Origin: Rhodopseudomonas palustris
Lineage (GTDB): Bacteria > Pseudomonadota > Alphaproteobacteria > Rhizobiales > Xanthobacteraceae
Reading direction: 5' to 3'
Assembly: GCF_003226555.1 (NCBI RefSeq)
Contig: NZ_QKQS01000023.1
Coordinates: forward strand, 1,465,104 to 1,529,103
DNA: 64,000 nucleotides
Every line of letters starts with the position of its first letter. Position 1 is the first letter of the stretch. The notes below the pieces were generated by a model, which was given only the letters and a program-made list of their open reading frames with translations, was not told where the DNA came from and did not search any database. Shown here in pieces: positions 8,741 to 19,244 of this stretch. Position numbers and translations under genes: made by a program.

Positions 8741-11700
8741 TTAGCGCGCTGCGCGTTTCGCCGAGCTGTGCTTGCTCGCGGCGGTGGGCTGATCGTCCCA
8801 GCCGCCGGCCGGAGCCGCCACCTTCACCGCGGAGTCGGGCTGCGGCTCGGGCGTGAAGGTCTGGACCGCCAGTTTGGCGGCTGCCAGCGATTGCGGGTCG
8901 AGCCGCTTGCCGACATCGTCGCGCTTGCGGGCGGCGTCCTCGTCGCCCTGAGCGGCGGCGAGGGTGAACCACTTGTACGACTCGGCGAGGTTCTGATCGA
9001 CGCCGATGCCGCGGGCGTACAGGATGCCGAGATTGAATTGGCTGTCGGTGACGCCACGTTCGGCGGCCTTGCGGAACCAGGCGGCGGCGGTCCGATAGTT
9101 CGCGCCCTTGCTGCCGCCGTCGGCGTACAGCACCGCCAGATTATGCATGGCCTTGGCGTTGCCGCGGTCGGCGGCGGTCGAATACAGCTTGCGAGCCATA
9201 TCGAGATCTTTCTTCACGCCCAGCCCCTTCTCGTAAAGGGTGCCGATCCGGAAGACCGCCGGCGTCACGCCGGCATCTGAGGCGCGCTGATACCACTTGG
9301 CCGCTTCGTCGTAGTTCACCGGCACGCCTTTGCCCTCGGCGTAGCGGAGGGCGACCTCGTAGGCCGCAGCGGCGTCGCCTTTCAGAGCAGCCTTGCGCAG
9401 CACTGGGCCGCCGATGGCATCGGGCAGGCGCTCGGTCGCCGGGATCGCGACGGTGCCGAATTTCTCCGCTGGAGCGCTCGGCGACGCCGCCGGAATCGTG
9501 CCGGTGATGTCGTTGGCAGCGCTCGTCGCTGCAGGCTCGGCCTGCGGCGCAGCCTGAGGCGTATACAGCGATTGCCGCTCGACCGGAGTCGGCGATATCA
9601 TCGACGGCGGGGGCGTCAATGGCGCGACCGGCGGTGGCGCGGCAGGTTCGGTCGGATCGGAGCTGGTCTCGTCCGCTGGCGCGTTCAGCTTCTCCGGCGC
9701 CGGTGCCGGTGTGGGCTTCGGCGTACCGACGCTGGCGACCGGCGGCGCATCGCCGCTGTCGAACAGCTTCATCGCCATGTGGAAGCTGGACAGCACGATC
9801 ACCACGACGCTGGCGCCGACCAACAGCGATTTGACCTTGGAGCCGAGCGGCGAACCCGGCGTGCTGCCGTCCGGATCCGGCTTATCGCCGTCCTGCTTCG
9901 GCTTGCCGGCCTTGGCTTTGGCACCGCCGGAGCTGGCGGACGCCGCCGCCTGCGCGGCGCGGCGCGCCGCGGCGATGAAACTGGTGGCATTGGCCGGCTC
10001 GGGTTGCGCCGGTGCGATTGCGCCGAGCGCGCTCTCGGACGCGGCAATCCGTTCCGACGGCGACGCCGCGCGGGTCGGCGGCTTGGTGCCGGGTTCGAGC
10101 GGATGATCCGGCGGCAAAGTGGACGCGCGCCGCGGCGGTTGCGGCACGGCGATCGCCGGCTCGACCCTGGCGGGCTGCTGCGGGCCGGCGGCCGGCTCGT
10201 GCAAATCATGGAAGGCGCGCGGGCTGTGTGCCGGCGCGGCCGGAGCAGGAGCGGCGGGGGCTTTGGCGGCGCTGAACTCGCGCGGGGCCGCGGCGAACGG
10301 TTCGGCGGCCGGATTGACCATCTCCGGCTGCGGCTGCTGGATCGGTGCGGCCGCAGCGGGAGCGGGCGCGGCCGGAGGGGGCGCGATCGGGGCGGCGGCG
10401 AGGAAAGCAGGCTTGGCCGGCTCCGGCTCAGGGGCCGGCGGCGGCGCCAGCGGCGGAGCGGCACGGGCGGTGCGCAGATCGCCTTCGATCATCGCAAGCC
10501 GGTCGACGACGTGGCCGAGGGTGTTGTGCACCGCCTCGAGCGAATCCTGGGTGTGGCGATCGGTCTCCGACTGGCTAAAGCGCATGTCGGAGAGTTCGCG
10601 CTTGATGGTGTCGACGAAGCTCGGATCGAGCGCCGGCGCCGGGCTGCGGTCGGCTTCGGTCAGCATCGCAAATTGCGATTGCTGCCGCTCCAGCATGCGC
10701 AGGATGTCGTGCAGACCTTCCTCGACCCGGCCGAGATTGGCGCTGCCGCCACGCTGCTCGGTCGCGGCTTCCATCCGCTCCAGCAGATGCGCGACCCGCT
10801 GTTCCAGATGCGCGAATGCCGACTGGTTGTCGTTGCCGATCGGCAGATGGTCGATCCGCTCCGACAGCGCACGCACTGCGCTTTCAAGCTGTTCGGTAGA
10901 CTCGCTCGGAGCGGGGCGCTCGCGGCTCTCCAGCGCCGTGGTCAGCGCCGAGATGCGCTGCTCCAGCGCTGCAAACGAGATGCTGTGGCTGTCGGCCTGG
11001 GCCAACTGCTCGATCTTTTCGCCGAGCGTGTGAACGTTGGCGCTGAGCTGCGCCAGCGCTTCGTTGGAGGCGACGTTGGAAACGATCCCGCGCAGCGCCC
11101 CGATGGCGTTTTCGAGCTGCTGCACCGTGCCCGGATCGTCGGCGTTGCGGACGATCATGTCGATCTTGCCGCCGAGATTGCGGATCGCCTCGTCGAAGCC
11201 AGCGAGCTGTTCGGCCGGCGTCAGCGAGCGCAATGCGCCGTGAATTTCGCCGAGGGCGCGCTCGATCCCGGCAACCATCTCGCTGTCGCTGCCGTTGGCG
11301 CGGCTTTCGTCGAGCCGCTGCGCCAACGACCGGATCTCGCCTTCCAGCGACTCGATCGCCTTGCGCGGCATCGCCTCGGTGATGGTCTGGCGGATCTCGG
11401 CGAGCTCGCTGCGGAATGCGGCGATCGATTGCTCGACCTTGTCGGAACGCTGCAGCGCGTCGATCTGGCTGGTGATCTTGTGGAGCTGCTGCTCCAGGCT
11501 GGAAAAGTCCGGCCCGACAGGTGGTGGCGGAGCCATTGCGGGCGCAATCGGCGGCGCAAACGAAGCCGGCTGCCGCGGCATCCGGCTCGCGGCAGCATCG
11601 AGCTCGCTCTGCCGCGCCGCGATTTCGGCAACCGCCTTGTCGAGCGCATTCGGATCGAGCGTCGGGGAAGGATAGACGTGCGCGGCGGCGCGCTCGACGC

Positions 11701-12103
11701 GGTCCGTTGGCGTCTGCGGCGGCACTGCGGCGGATTCGGTCGGCTGCGACGCCTGCTTCGGCTCGGTGATCCGCGCCAAGCGGGCGTCGAGCCGCGAGAT
11801 GGCGTCGTTCAGTTGCCGCGCAACCGGCGGTTCGCTACGCGCCGGGGTGCGGGAAATCCGATCGATCTGGCGGGCGATGGTGTCGAGTCGCTGGTGGATC
11901 TCGGCGACTTCGCTGGCGCTGCGTTCCGGCATCGCCGGCCGGCTGGGAATGTGCGAGTGATCGGCCGCCGGCTGCGGCGCAGCTTCACCGAGCTGAGCAT
12001 TGATCCAGTCGGTGAGCGACAGCCCGGCGCGCTTCGCGGCGGCCTCGGCCTTCTCGCGCACTGACGGCTCGATCTCCTCGATACTCCACGACACGCGATT
12101 CAT
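8741..12103 (-). CDS. PodJ-like polar scaffold protein with Sel1 repeats
   Basis: 1120 residues. The N-terminus (WSIEEIEPSVREKAEAAAKR, then GLSLTDWINAQL) matches the start of alphaproteobacterial PodJ-type proteins. Residues 60-530 are heptad-rich coiled coil, 530-740 are proline/alanine-rich, a single membrane helix (SLLVGASVVVIVLSSFHMAM) sits near 755-778, and about 900-1055 hold four Sel1/TPR-like repeats outside the cytoplasm. In Caulobacter PodJ organises the new pole; the same layout suggests a polarity or cell-cycle role here. Its C-terminus ends after the Sel1 repeats without an obvious peptidoglycan-binding domain. Confidence 0.8.
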   Translation of the reverse strand: MNRVSWSIEEIEPSVREKAEAAAKRAGLSLTDWINAQLGEAAPQPAADHSHIPSRPAMPERSASEVAEIHQRLDTIARQIDRISRTPARSEPPVARQLNDAISRLDARLARITEPKQASQPTESAAVPPQTPTDRVERAAAHVYPSPTLDPNALDKAVAEIAARQSELDAAASRMPRQPASFAPPIAPAMAPPPPVGPDFSSLEQQLHKITSQIDALQRSDKVEQSIAAFRSELAEIRQTITEAMPRKAIESLEGEIRSLAQRLDESRANGSDSEMVAGIERALGEIHGALRSLTPAEQLAGFDEAIRNLGGKIDMIVRNADDPGTVQQLENAIGALRGIVSNVASNEALAQLSANVHTLGEKIEQLAQADSHSISFAALEQRISALTTALESRERPAPSESTEQLESAVRALSERIDHLPIGNDNQSAFAHLEQRVAHLLERMEAATEQRGGSANLGRVEEGLHDILRMLERQQSQFAMLTEADRSPAPALDPSFVDTIKRELSDMRFSQSETDRHTQDSLEAVHNTLGHVVDRLAMIEGDLRTARAAPPLAPPPAPEPEPAKPAFLAAAPIAPPPAAPAPAAAAPIQQPQPEMVNPAAEPFAAAPREFSAAKAPAAPAPAAPAHSPRAFHDLHEPAAGPQQPARVEPAIAVPQPPRRASTLPPDHPLEPGTKPPTRAASPSERIAASESALGAIAPAQPEPANATSFIAAARRAAQAAASASSGGAKAKAGKPKQDGDKPDPDGSTPGSPLGSKVKSLLVGASVVVIVLSSFHMAMKLFDSGDAPPVASVGTPKPTPAPAPEKLNAPADETSSDPTEPAAPPPVAPLTPPPSMISPTPVERQSLYTPQAAPQAEPAATSAANDITGTIPAASPSAPAEKFGTVAIPATERLPDAIGGPVLRKAALKGDAAAAYEVALRYAEGKGVPVNYDEAAKWYQRASDAGVTPAVFRIGTLYEKGLGVKKDLDMARKLYSTAADRGNAKAMHNLAVLYADGGSKGANYRTAAAWFRKAAERGVTDSQFNLGILYARGIGVDQNLAESYKWFTLAAAQGDEDAARKRDDVGKRLDPQSLAAAKLAVQTFTPEPQPDSAVKVAAPAGGWDDQPTAASKHSSAKRAAR

Positions 12104-12221
12104 GCTTTTGTCCGCACCCGAGCCGGCTCACAGCCGCGCCTGCAAACGTTCCGCGTTCCGGTCGAGCGAACATCGACACGACGCGGGAGTCTGCTTCTGG
12201 GGTGACTTTTTCCCGTTAGGG

Positions 12222-12236
12222 TAAATACCGAGTTAA
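12222..12236 (-). promoter_or_regulatory. Possible CtrA-like site upstream of the podJ-like gene
   Basis: On the minus strand TTAA-N7-TTTA matches the CtrA consensus TTAA-N7-TTAA with one mismatch, about 120 bp before the podJ-like start. Short degenerate motif; weak support. Confidence 0.2.
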
Positions 12237-12348
12237 GGAACGCGGCGGCTCGGGATGAAACTTAACGATCGAGGCGAAAACCGCCTTTTCCAGTGGTTTT
12301 CCGGGGCATTGAGCGCACGCGGAGCACCCAATGCTACCGCCGGCGTCG

Positions 12349-12906
12349 CTAACTGCCGGCGCGGGTGAACAGCGCGCTGAGGTCGTCGATGTCGGATTCC
12401 GTGACCGCATTGAGCGCGGGGTTCATCACCGCGCTCTGGCCGATATAGGCCCAGTACAGGAACTCCGCCCGCGGGCGGGCGTGACGGCTTTCGACCCCGG
12501 CTTCGATCATCAGCTTGGAGAGATATTCGACCCGCCGGGCGTCGACCGAAGCGACCATCGCAGCGGCAGCCGGATCGGTGGCCGCGAGCTCGCGGATGGC
12601 GCGGTCGAGGCTGCGGTCCTCGTTGAAGGCGAGCTTCATCAGATGTGTCAGCCGTGCGGGGCCGACGATCGCCGCATCGATGTCGCGGAACACCTGCTCG
12701 GTGACCCGCTCCTTCCACAGCTGCAACAGCTGGGTCCGGAAATCGGTCGCGTCCTTGAAGTGCCAGTAGAAACTGCCGCGCGAGACGTCCAAGCCGGCGG
12801 CCAGATCGCCGACTTTGAGCGCATTGGCGCCGTGTCGGGCGAGGGTGCGTAGCCCATGGGCGAGCCAGTCCGCACGCGTCAGCCGGTCTTTGGTATCCGA
12901 ATCCAT
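12349..12906 (-). CDS. TetR-family transcriptional regulator
   Basis: 185 residues from ATG 12906, preceded by GGTGGGAG. The N-terminal helix-turn-helix reads VGDLAAGLDVSRGSFYWHFKD, a clear TetR signature; the C-terminal ligand domain is unassigned. A perfect 14-bp palindrome lies 10 bp upstream of the start, consistent with autorepression. The next recognisable gene on the other side is the NTF2-like gene, followed by fatty-acid oxidation genes, which are candidate targets. Confidence 0.88.
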   Translation of the reverse strand: MDSDTKDRLTRADWLAHGLRTLARHGANALKVGDLAAGLDVSRGSFYWHFKDATDFRTQLLQLWKERVTEQVFRDIDAAIVGPARLTHLMKLAFNEDRSLDRAIRELAATDPAAAAMVASVDARRVEYLSKLMIEAGVESRHARPRAEFLYWAYIGQSAVMNPALNAVTESDIDDLSALFTRAGS

Positions 12907-12915
12907 GCTCCCACC

Positions 12916-12929
12916 ATACACGCGTGTAT
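12916..12929. promoter_or_regulatory. Perfect palindrome ATACACGCGTGTAT, candidate TetR operator
   Basis: Fourteen-base perfect dyad 10 bp from the tetR start codon. On the minus strand it overlaps a possible promoter, TTGGCC (12936-12941), 17-bp spacer, TATGGT (12913-12918). That promoter would put the transcript start at the ATG itself, so the exact promoter is unsure although the dyad is clear. Confidence 0.6.
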
Positions 12930-13036
12930 TGACACGGCCAAGCCACGCCATTAGATGCCATTCAGAGGTGTATGGAGATGATCTGGCAGGCTGCCGTGTT
13001 GCGGCCGCTGGAAATCGTCACATCGGAGGAGCGCTC

Positions 13037-13156
13037 GTGCACGCCATGTTGGTCCTGCGGCCGATGGTCGACCTGTTCCGATCCGCCATCCCGGTGCTTC
13101 GCGGAAATTTGAAGACCTGCCGGCGCCCGCGCGCGCCGCGGCGTCATCGCGCTTGA
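13037..13156 (+). CDS. Candidate 39-residue small protein
   Basis: A GTG start has a strong Shine-Dalgarno (GGAGGAG at 13026-13031, 6 bases upstream) and opens a 39-codon frame, VHAMLVLRPMVDLFRSAIPV onward, hydrophobic at first and ending in an Arg-rich tail (RRPRAPRRHRA). It sits between tetR and the NTF2-like gene. I recognise no family. High GC makes chance frames common, so this rests mainly on the ribosome-binding site. Confidence 0.25.
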   Translation: MHAMLVLRPMVDLFRSAIPVLRGNLKTCRRPRAPRRHRA

Positions 13157-13238
13157 TGTCGCGACCGATGATGGTCGAACATCCGCCCCGTCTCGTGTCT
13201 TCCTCGCAATTTTACCGCAACGATCTGGAGAGCGACTG

Positions 13239-13625
13239 ATGGCCTTGAAAGGGCTCGACGCCTGGTATGCGTTCATGAAGTCCCACGACGCAGCGGCGCT
13301 GTGGGATTTGCTGCATCCGGATGCGGTGTTCGAAAGCCCGGTGGTTCACACCCCGCAGGCCGGCCGCGATATCGTGTTCAAGTACCTCAAGGGTGCCGAG
13401 AAGGTCCTGGGCGGCCCGGGCTTCACCTATGTGGGCGAATGGCGCAGCAATAATGGCGCGGTCCTCGAATTCGAAAATGTGATCGACGGCATCAAGATCA
13501 ACGGCGTCGACATCATCACATTCGCCGACGACGGGCGTATTACCCACTTCAAGGTCATGGTAAGACCCCTGAAAGCGATCAACCTGTTGCATCGTTTGAT
13601 GGGAGAACAGCTGGCGCAGAACTAA
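13239..13625 (+). CDS. NTF2-like / SnoaL-fold protein
   Basis: 128 residues. The pattern AWYAFMKSHDAAALWDLLHP, DAVFESPVVHTPQAGRD and a beta-rich C-terminus is typical of the NTF2-like fold. Such proteins are small-molecule isomerases, hydrolases or binding proteins, and the sequence does not specify which. The ATG follows GGAGAGCGACTG. It precedes the acyl-CoA dehydrogenase gene in the same direction with a 93-bp gap, so a link to acyl-CoA metabolism is possible but unproven. Confidence 0.78.
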   Translation: MALKGLDAWYAFMKSHDAAALWDLLHPDAVFESPVVHTPQAGRDIVFKYLKGAEKVLGGPGFTYVGEWRSNNGAVLEFENVIDGIKINGVDIITFADDGRITHFKVMVRPLKAINLLHRLMGEQLAQN

Positions 13626-13718
13626 CCGCGCCGGCGGCTGGTCGAATTCATCTCGCCGTCGTCTGAAGTTGGTTCAGGCGGCGCATACTTCACACCTGAT
13701 CCCGATCGAGAGACCCGC

Positions 13719-15509
13719 ATGACGATCTACAAGGCCCCGGTTGAAGAAGTCGGCTTCCTGCTCAACGACGTTTTTCAGTTCGATCGCTACAACAATCTGC
13801 CCGGGTTCGCCGATGCCGCTGCCGACGTGCGCGACGCGATCATCAACGAGGCGGCCCGGCTGAGCGAGGAAGTGCTGCATCCGCTCAACGCGGTCGGTGA
13901 CCACGAAGGCTGCACCCGTCACGACGACGGCAGCGTCACGACGCCGAAGGGCTTCAAGGACGCCTACAAGCAGATCGCCGAAGGCGGCTGGATGGGCTTG
14001 TCGTCGCCGACCGAATATGGCGGCCAGGGGCTGCCGATCACGCTGACCCAGACGGTGCAGGAATTCCTGAACTCCGCCAACATGGCGTTCGCGATGTACC
14101 CGGGCCTGACCATGGGCGCGGCGGCGGCGCTGACGGTGCACGGTTCGCCGGAGCAGAAACAGACCTATCTGCCCAAGATGGTGTCCGGCGAATGGACCGG
14201 CACCATGAACCTCACCGAGCCGCAGTGCGGCACCGATCTCGGCCTGCTGCGCACCAAGGCAGTGAAGCAGGCGGACGGCAGCTACAAGATTACCGGTACT
14301 AAGATCTTCATCTCGGCCGGTGAGCACGACATGGCCGATAACATCATCCATCTGGTGCTGGCGCGGATCGAAGGCGCGCCTGCCGGCATCAAAGGTATTT
14401 CGCTGTTCGTGGTTCCGAAATTCCTGGTCAACCCGGACGGCACCGTCGGCTCCCGCAACGGCGTGATGTGCGGCTCGATCGAGCACAAGATGGGTATTCA
14501 CGGCAACGCCACCTGCACGATGAACTACGACGGCGCCACCGGCTGGCTGGTCGGCGAAGAGAACAAGGGCATGCAGGGCATGTTCGTGATGATGAACGAG
14601 GCTCGCCTCGGCGTCGCCGTGCAGGGCCTGGCGCAGTCGGAAGTCGCGTATCAGAACGCCGTCGAATACGCCCGCGAGCGGCTGCAGGGCCGCGCGCTGT
14701 CGGGGCCGAAGGCGACCGACAAGCCGGCCGATCCGATCATCGTGCATCCCGACATCCGCCGCGCGCTGCTGACGATGCGTTCGTTCAACGAGGCGGCCCG
14801 CGCGCTGGTGCTGTGGACTGCGCTGAAGAGCGACGTCGCGCATCGCTCCAGCGACGCCAAGGAGCGCCAGGCCGCCGACGATCATCTCGGCCTGATGACG
14901 CCGGTGCTGAAGGGCGTGCTGACCGACGGTGGCTTCGCCAACGCGGTCGCGGCTCAGCAGGTCTATGGCGGCCACGGCTACATCGCCGCCAACGGCGTCG
15001 AACAGTTCGTCCGCGATGCCCGCATTGCGATGATCTACGAAGGCGCCAACGGAATTCAGGCGCTCGACCTGGTCGGCCGCAAGCTGCCGCGTGACGGCGG
15101 TCGCGCCGTGATGGCATTCTTCGCCGAGGTCGGCGCCTTCGCCAAGGAGCACGGCGGCGACGAGGCGATGAAACCCTTCGTGGCGCCGCTGTCGACCTCG
15201 CTCGGCCACCTGCAGAAGGCCACCACCTGGCTGATGATGAACGCGATGGCGCAGCCCGACAACGCCGGCGCCGCCGCCACCGACTACATGCATCTCTTCG
15301 GCCTGGTGGCGATGGGCTACATGTGGGCCAAGATGGCCAAGGTGGCGCAGGACAAGATCGCGGCCGAGGGAGCGACGCCCTATCTGACCAGAAAGCTGGT
15401 CACCGGCCGGTTCTTCGCCGAGCGGATGCTGCCCGAGACCGCGCTGCGGCTGACCCGGATCGAAGCCGGCTGCGGCACGCTGATGGAACTGCCGGCGGAA
15501 GCGTTCTGA
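13719..15509 (+). CDS. Acyl-CoA dehydrogenase (long, DmdC-like class)
   Basis: 596 residues, longer than the 380-400 of short-chain enzymes because of an extra C-terminal helical domain. Visible landmarks are MNLTEPQCGTDLG (FAD/substrate region), GTKIFISAGEHD, QVYGGHGYI and MIYEGANGIQALDLVGRK, which contains the region of the catalytic glutamate. It catalyses FAD-dependent alpha,beta-oxidation of an acyl-CoA, passing electrons to ETF. It heads a set with thiolase and FadB, so it supplies enoyl-CoA to the same pathway. The closest known class includes 3-methylmercaptopropionyl-CoA dehydrogenase, but chain specificity cannot be read. Confidence 0.92.
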   Translation: MTIYKAPVEEVGFLLNDVFQFDRYNNLPGFADAAADVRDAIINEAARLSEEVLHPLNAVGDHEGCTRHDDGSVTTPKGFKDAYKQIAEGGWMGLSSPTEYGGQGLPITLTQTVQEFLNSANMAFAMYPGLTMGAAAALTVHGSPEQKQTYLPKMVSGEWTGTMNLTEPQCGTDLGLLRTKAVKQADGSYKITGTKIFISAGEHDMADNIIHLVLARIEGAPAGIKGISLFVVPKFLVNPDGTVGSRNGVMCGSIEHKMGIHGNATCTMNYDGATGWLVGEENKGMQGMFVMMNEARLGVAVQGLAQSEVAYQNAVEYARERLQGRALSGPKATDKPADPIIVHPDIRRALLTMRSFNEAARALVLWTALKSDVAHRSSDAKERQAADDHLGLMTPVLKGVLTDGGFANAVAAQQVYGGHGYIAANGVEQFVRDARIAMIYEGANGIQALDLVGRKLPRDGGRAVMAFFAEVGAFAKEHGGDEAMKPFVAPLSTSLGHLQKATTWLMMNAMAQPDNAGAAATDYMHLFGLVAMGYMWAKMAKVAQDKIAAEGATPYLTRKLVTGRFFAERMLPETALRLTRIEAGCGTLMELPAEAF

Positions 15510-15522
15510 CATCGACACTGCC

Positions 15523-15620
15523 GTCATCCCCGCGAAGGCGGGGATCCAGTAAGCCGGGCGCCGGCGGTTTGATCGCCAGCGCCGTGATGACTGGATCGCC
15601 CGGTCGAGCCGGGCGATGAC
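15523..15620. repeat. Palindromic repeat GTCATCCCCGCGAAGGCGGGG family
   Basis: The left part holds the hairpin CCCCGCGAAGGCGGGG and the right part CGCCCGGTCGAGCCGGGCG, bounded by GTCATC and GATGAC. It lies between the acyl-CoA dehydrogenase and thiolase genes and could attenuate or stabilise their shared transcript. Confidence 0.8.
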
Positions 15621-15663
15621 TCCTGAAAGAGCATCGCGTCACATTTTTATCGAGGGAGGTCCC

Positions 15664-16872
<1,209 letters not shown>

Positions 16873-16914
16873 TCACTTGATATTGCCGCGGGCCGTGCAA
16901 CGCGCGCGGGCCTG

Positions 16915-16942
16915 CTCCCTCCCCCCTTGCGGGGGAGGGGAG
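16915..16942. repeat. Short palindrome of the CTCCCTCCCCC family
   Basis: CTCCCTCCCCC and GGGGGAGGGGAG flank a CTTGC loop, between fadA and fadB. It resembles the stems at 26-51 and 19245-19385. Confidence 0.7.
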
Positions 16943-16996
16943 AAGAACATCAACCGCCGCGCCGCAACGGCTGCTGGCATCGAAGGAGCTAATCAG

Positions 16997-19213
16997 ATGG
17001 CCTTCCAGAATTTCAAAGTCGAGACCGACGCAGACGGCATCGCGCTCGTCACCTGGGATCTGCCCGGCAAGTCGATGAACGTGCTCGACGCCAAGACGAT
17101 CGAGGAACTCGGCGCGATCGCGGAAGCGACCTCCAAGGATGCCGCGGTCAAGGGCGTGGTGATCACCTCGGCCAAGGAGGCGTTCTGCGCCGGCGCCGAT
17201 CTGTCGATGCTGGAAGGCATGAACCAGCAGTTCGCCCAGATCCGGAAAGACAAGGGCGAAGAAGCCGCGCAAAAAATGCTGTTCGACGAGAGCCGCAAGC
17301 TGTCGCAGATCCTGCGCGGCATCGAAACCTGCGGCAAGCCGTGGGTCGCGGCGATCAACGGCCTGGCGCTCGGCGGCGGCTTCGAAGTCACGCTGGCCTG
17401 CCATTACCGCGTCGCGGCCGACAATCCGAAGACCCGGCTCGGCCTCCCCGAGATCAAGGTCGGCCTGTTCCCGGGCGGCGGCGGCACCCAGCGGATTCCG
17501 CGCATCGTCGATCCGCAGAGCGCGATGACCATCCTGCTCAAGGGCGATCAGCTCAAGCTCGACAAGGCCAAGGCGCTGAAGCTGGTCGACGCCGTGGTGC
17601 CGGCGGCCGACCTGATCAAGACCGCCAAGGATTGGATCAAGAACGGCGGCAAGGCGGTGGCGCCGTGGGACGAAAAGGGCTTCAAGCTGCCCGGCGGCCC
17701 GGTGTTCTCCAAGCAGGGCATGATGATGTTCCCGGCCGGCAACGCCATCTATCGCCGCGAGACCTACGACAACTATCCGGCGGCCCGCGCGATCATGAGC
17801 TGCGTCTATGAGGGCCTGTTGGTGCCGATCGACGTCGCACTGCGGATCGAGTCGCGCTACTTCGCGCATGTGCTGCAGACCAAGGAAGCGGCCGCGATGA
17901 TCCGCAGCCTGTTCCTGTCGATGCAGGAGCTGAATAAGGGCGCGCGTCGTCCGCAGGGCGTACCGCCGACCAAGGTCAAGAAGCTCGCCATCATCGGCGC
18001 CGGCTTCATGGGCGCCAGCGTTGGCTACGTCTCGGCCAAGGCCGGCATCGAGGTGGTGCTGATCGACCGCGACCAAGAGAGCGCCGACAAGGGCAAGGCG
18101 CATTGCCAGTCGGTCATTGACGGGCTGATCAAGAAGGGCCGCGCCAAGGAGGCCGACCGTGACGCGCTGATGTCGCGCATCACCGCGACGCCGGACTTCA
18201 ATGCGATCTCGGATTGCGACCTGGTGATCGAAGCGGTGTTCGAGGATCGGAAAGTGAAGGCCGAGACCTACGCCAAGGCGCAGCCGCTCTTGAAGGAAGG
18301 CGCGATCTTCGCCTCCAACACCTCGACACTGCCGATCAACTCGCTGGCCGAGGAGTTCAAGGACCAGTCGAAGTTCATCGGCATCCACTTCTTCTCGCCG
18401 GTCGAGAAGATGATGCTGGTCGAAGTCATCGTCGGCAAGAACACCGGCGACACCGCGCTCGCGACCGCGCTCGACTACACCCGCCAGATCGGCAAGACCC
18501 CGATCGTGGTGAACGACAGCCGCGGCTTCTTCGCCAACCGCTGCGTGCTGCGTTTCACCGCTGAAGGCCTCGAGATGCTGATGGAAGGCGTCCCGGCGCC
18601 GATGATCGAGACCGCCGCCAAGATGGCCGGCATGCCGGTCGGCCCGCTGTCGCTGGCCGACGAAGTCGCGCTCGATTTGATCCTCAAGATCATGAAGGCG
18701 ACCGAAGCCGATCTCGGCGAACAGGCGGTCGATCAGCAGCAGAAGAAGCTGATGGTCGAACTGGTCGAGAAGCAGGGCCGGTTCGGCCGCAAGAACGGCA
18801 AGGGCTTCTACGTCTATCCGGAGAAGGGCAAGGGGCAGAAGAGCCTGTGGGACGGCATCGCCGCGCTGCAGCCGAAGCACCTCGACCCCGACACCATCGA
18901 TGTCGAAGAGCTGAAGCAGCGCTTCCTGGCGGTGCAGGCGGTGGAAGCGGCGCGCACGGTCGAGGACAACGTCATCGTCGATCCGCGCGAGGCCGATGTC
19001 GGCTCGATCCTCGGCTTCGGCTTCGCGCCGTTCACCGGCGGCACCTTGAGCTACATCGACTTCATGGGGACGAAGGAGTTCGTGGCGCTGTGCCACAAGC
19101 TCGAGGGCAAATACGGCTCGCGCTTCACCCCGCCGAAGCTGCTCGAAGACATGGCCAAGACCGGCGACACCTTCTACCACCGCTTCGCCCCGAAGAAGCA
19201 GGCGGCGGCGTAA
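16997..19213 (+). CDS. fadB: FadB-type enoyl-CoA hydratase / 3-hydroxyacyl-CoA dehydrogenase
   Basis: 738 residues from ATG 16997 (AAGGAG 8 bases upstream). The N-terminal crotonase domain contains SAKEAFCAGADLSML and NGLALGGGFE. The NAD-binding domain starts near residue 330 with IIGAGFMGASVGYVS and is followed by the catalytic HFFSPVEKMMLVEVI region and two C-terminal dehydrogenase domains. It hydrates enoyl-CoA and oxidises the 3-hydroxyacyl-CoA, feeding the thiolase just upstream. An earlier ATG at 16877 reads through a repeat (LPPCGGG) and is rejected. Confidence 0.95.
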   Translation: MAFQNFKVETDADGIALVTWDLPGKSMNVLDAKTIEELGAIAEATSKDAAVKGVVITSAKEAFCAGADLSMLEGMNQQFAQIRKDKGEEAAQKMLFDESRKLSQILRGIETCGKPWVAAINGLALGGGFEVTLACHYRVAADNPKTRLGLPEIKVGLFPGGGGTQRIPRIVDPQSAMTILLKGDQLKLDKAKALKLVDAVVPAADLIKTAKDWIKNGGKAVAPWDEKGFKLPGGPVFSKQGMMMFPAGNAIYRRETYDNYPAARAIMSCVYEGLLVPIDVALRIESRYFAHVLQTKEAAAMIRSLFLSMQELNKGARRPQGVPPTKVKKLAIIGAGFMGASVGYVSAKAGIEVVLIDRDQESADKGKAHCQSVIDGLIKKGRAKEADRDALMSRITATPDFNAISDCDLVIEAVFEDRKVKAETYAKAQPLLKEGAIFASNTSTLPINSLAEEFKDQSKFIGIHFFSPVEKMMLVEVIVGKNTGDTALATALDYTRQIGKTPIVVNDSRGFFANRCVLRFTAEGLEMLMEGVPAPMIETAAKMAGMPVGPLSLADEVALDLILKIMKATEADLGEQAVDQQQKKLMVELVEKQGRFGRKNGKGFYVYPEKGKGQKSLWDGIAALQPKHLDPDTIDVEELKQRFLAVQAVEAARTVEDNVIVDPREADVGSILGFGFAPFTGGTLSYIDFMGTKEFVALCHKLEGKYGSRFTPPKLLEDMAKTGDTFYHRFAPKKQAAA

Positions 19214-19244
19214 GCCCTGCAACCGCTTCACAAAGCACAGTGCT

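Noticed and set aside
9572-12064. 830-codon open frame on the plus strand opposite the podJ-like gene
   Set aside because: It is an arginine-rich antisense shadow of a high-GC gene, with no family features or ribosome-binding site.
16877-16996. N-terminal extension of FadB including LPPCGGG
   Set aside because: It is translated palindromic repeat, and a good Shine-Dalgarno precedes ATG 16997.
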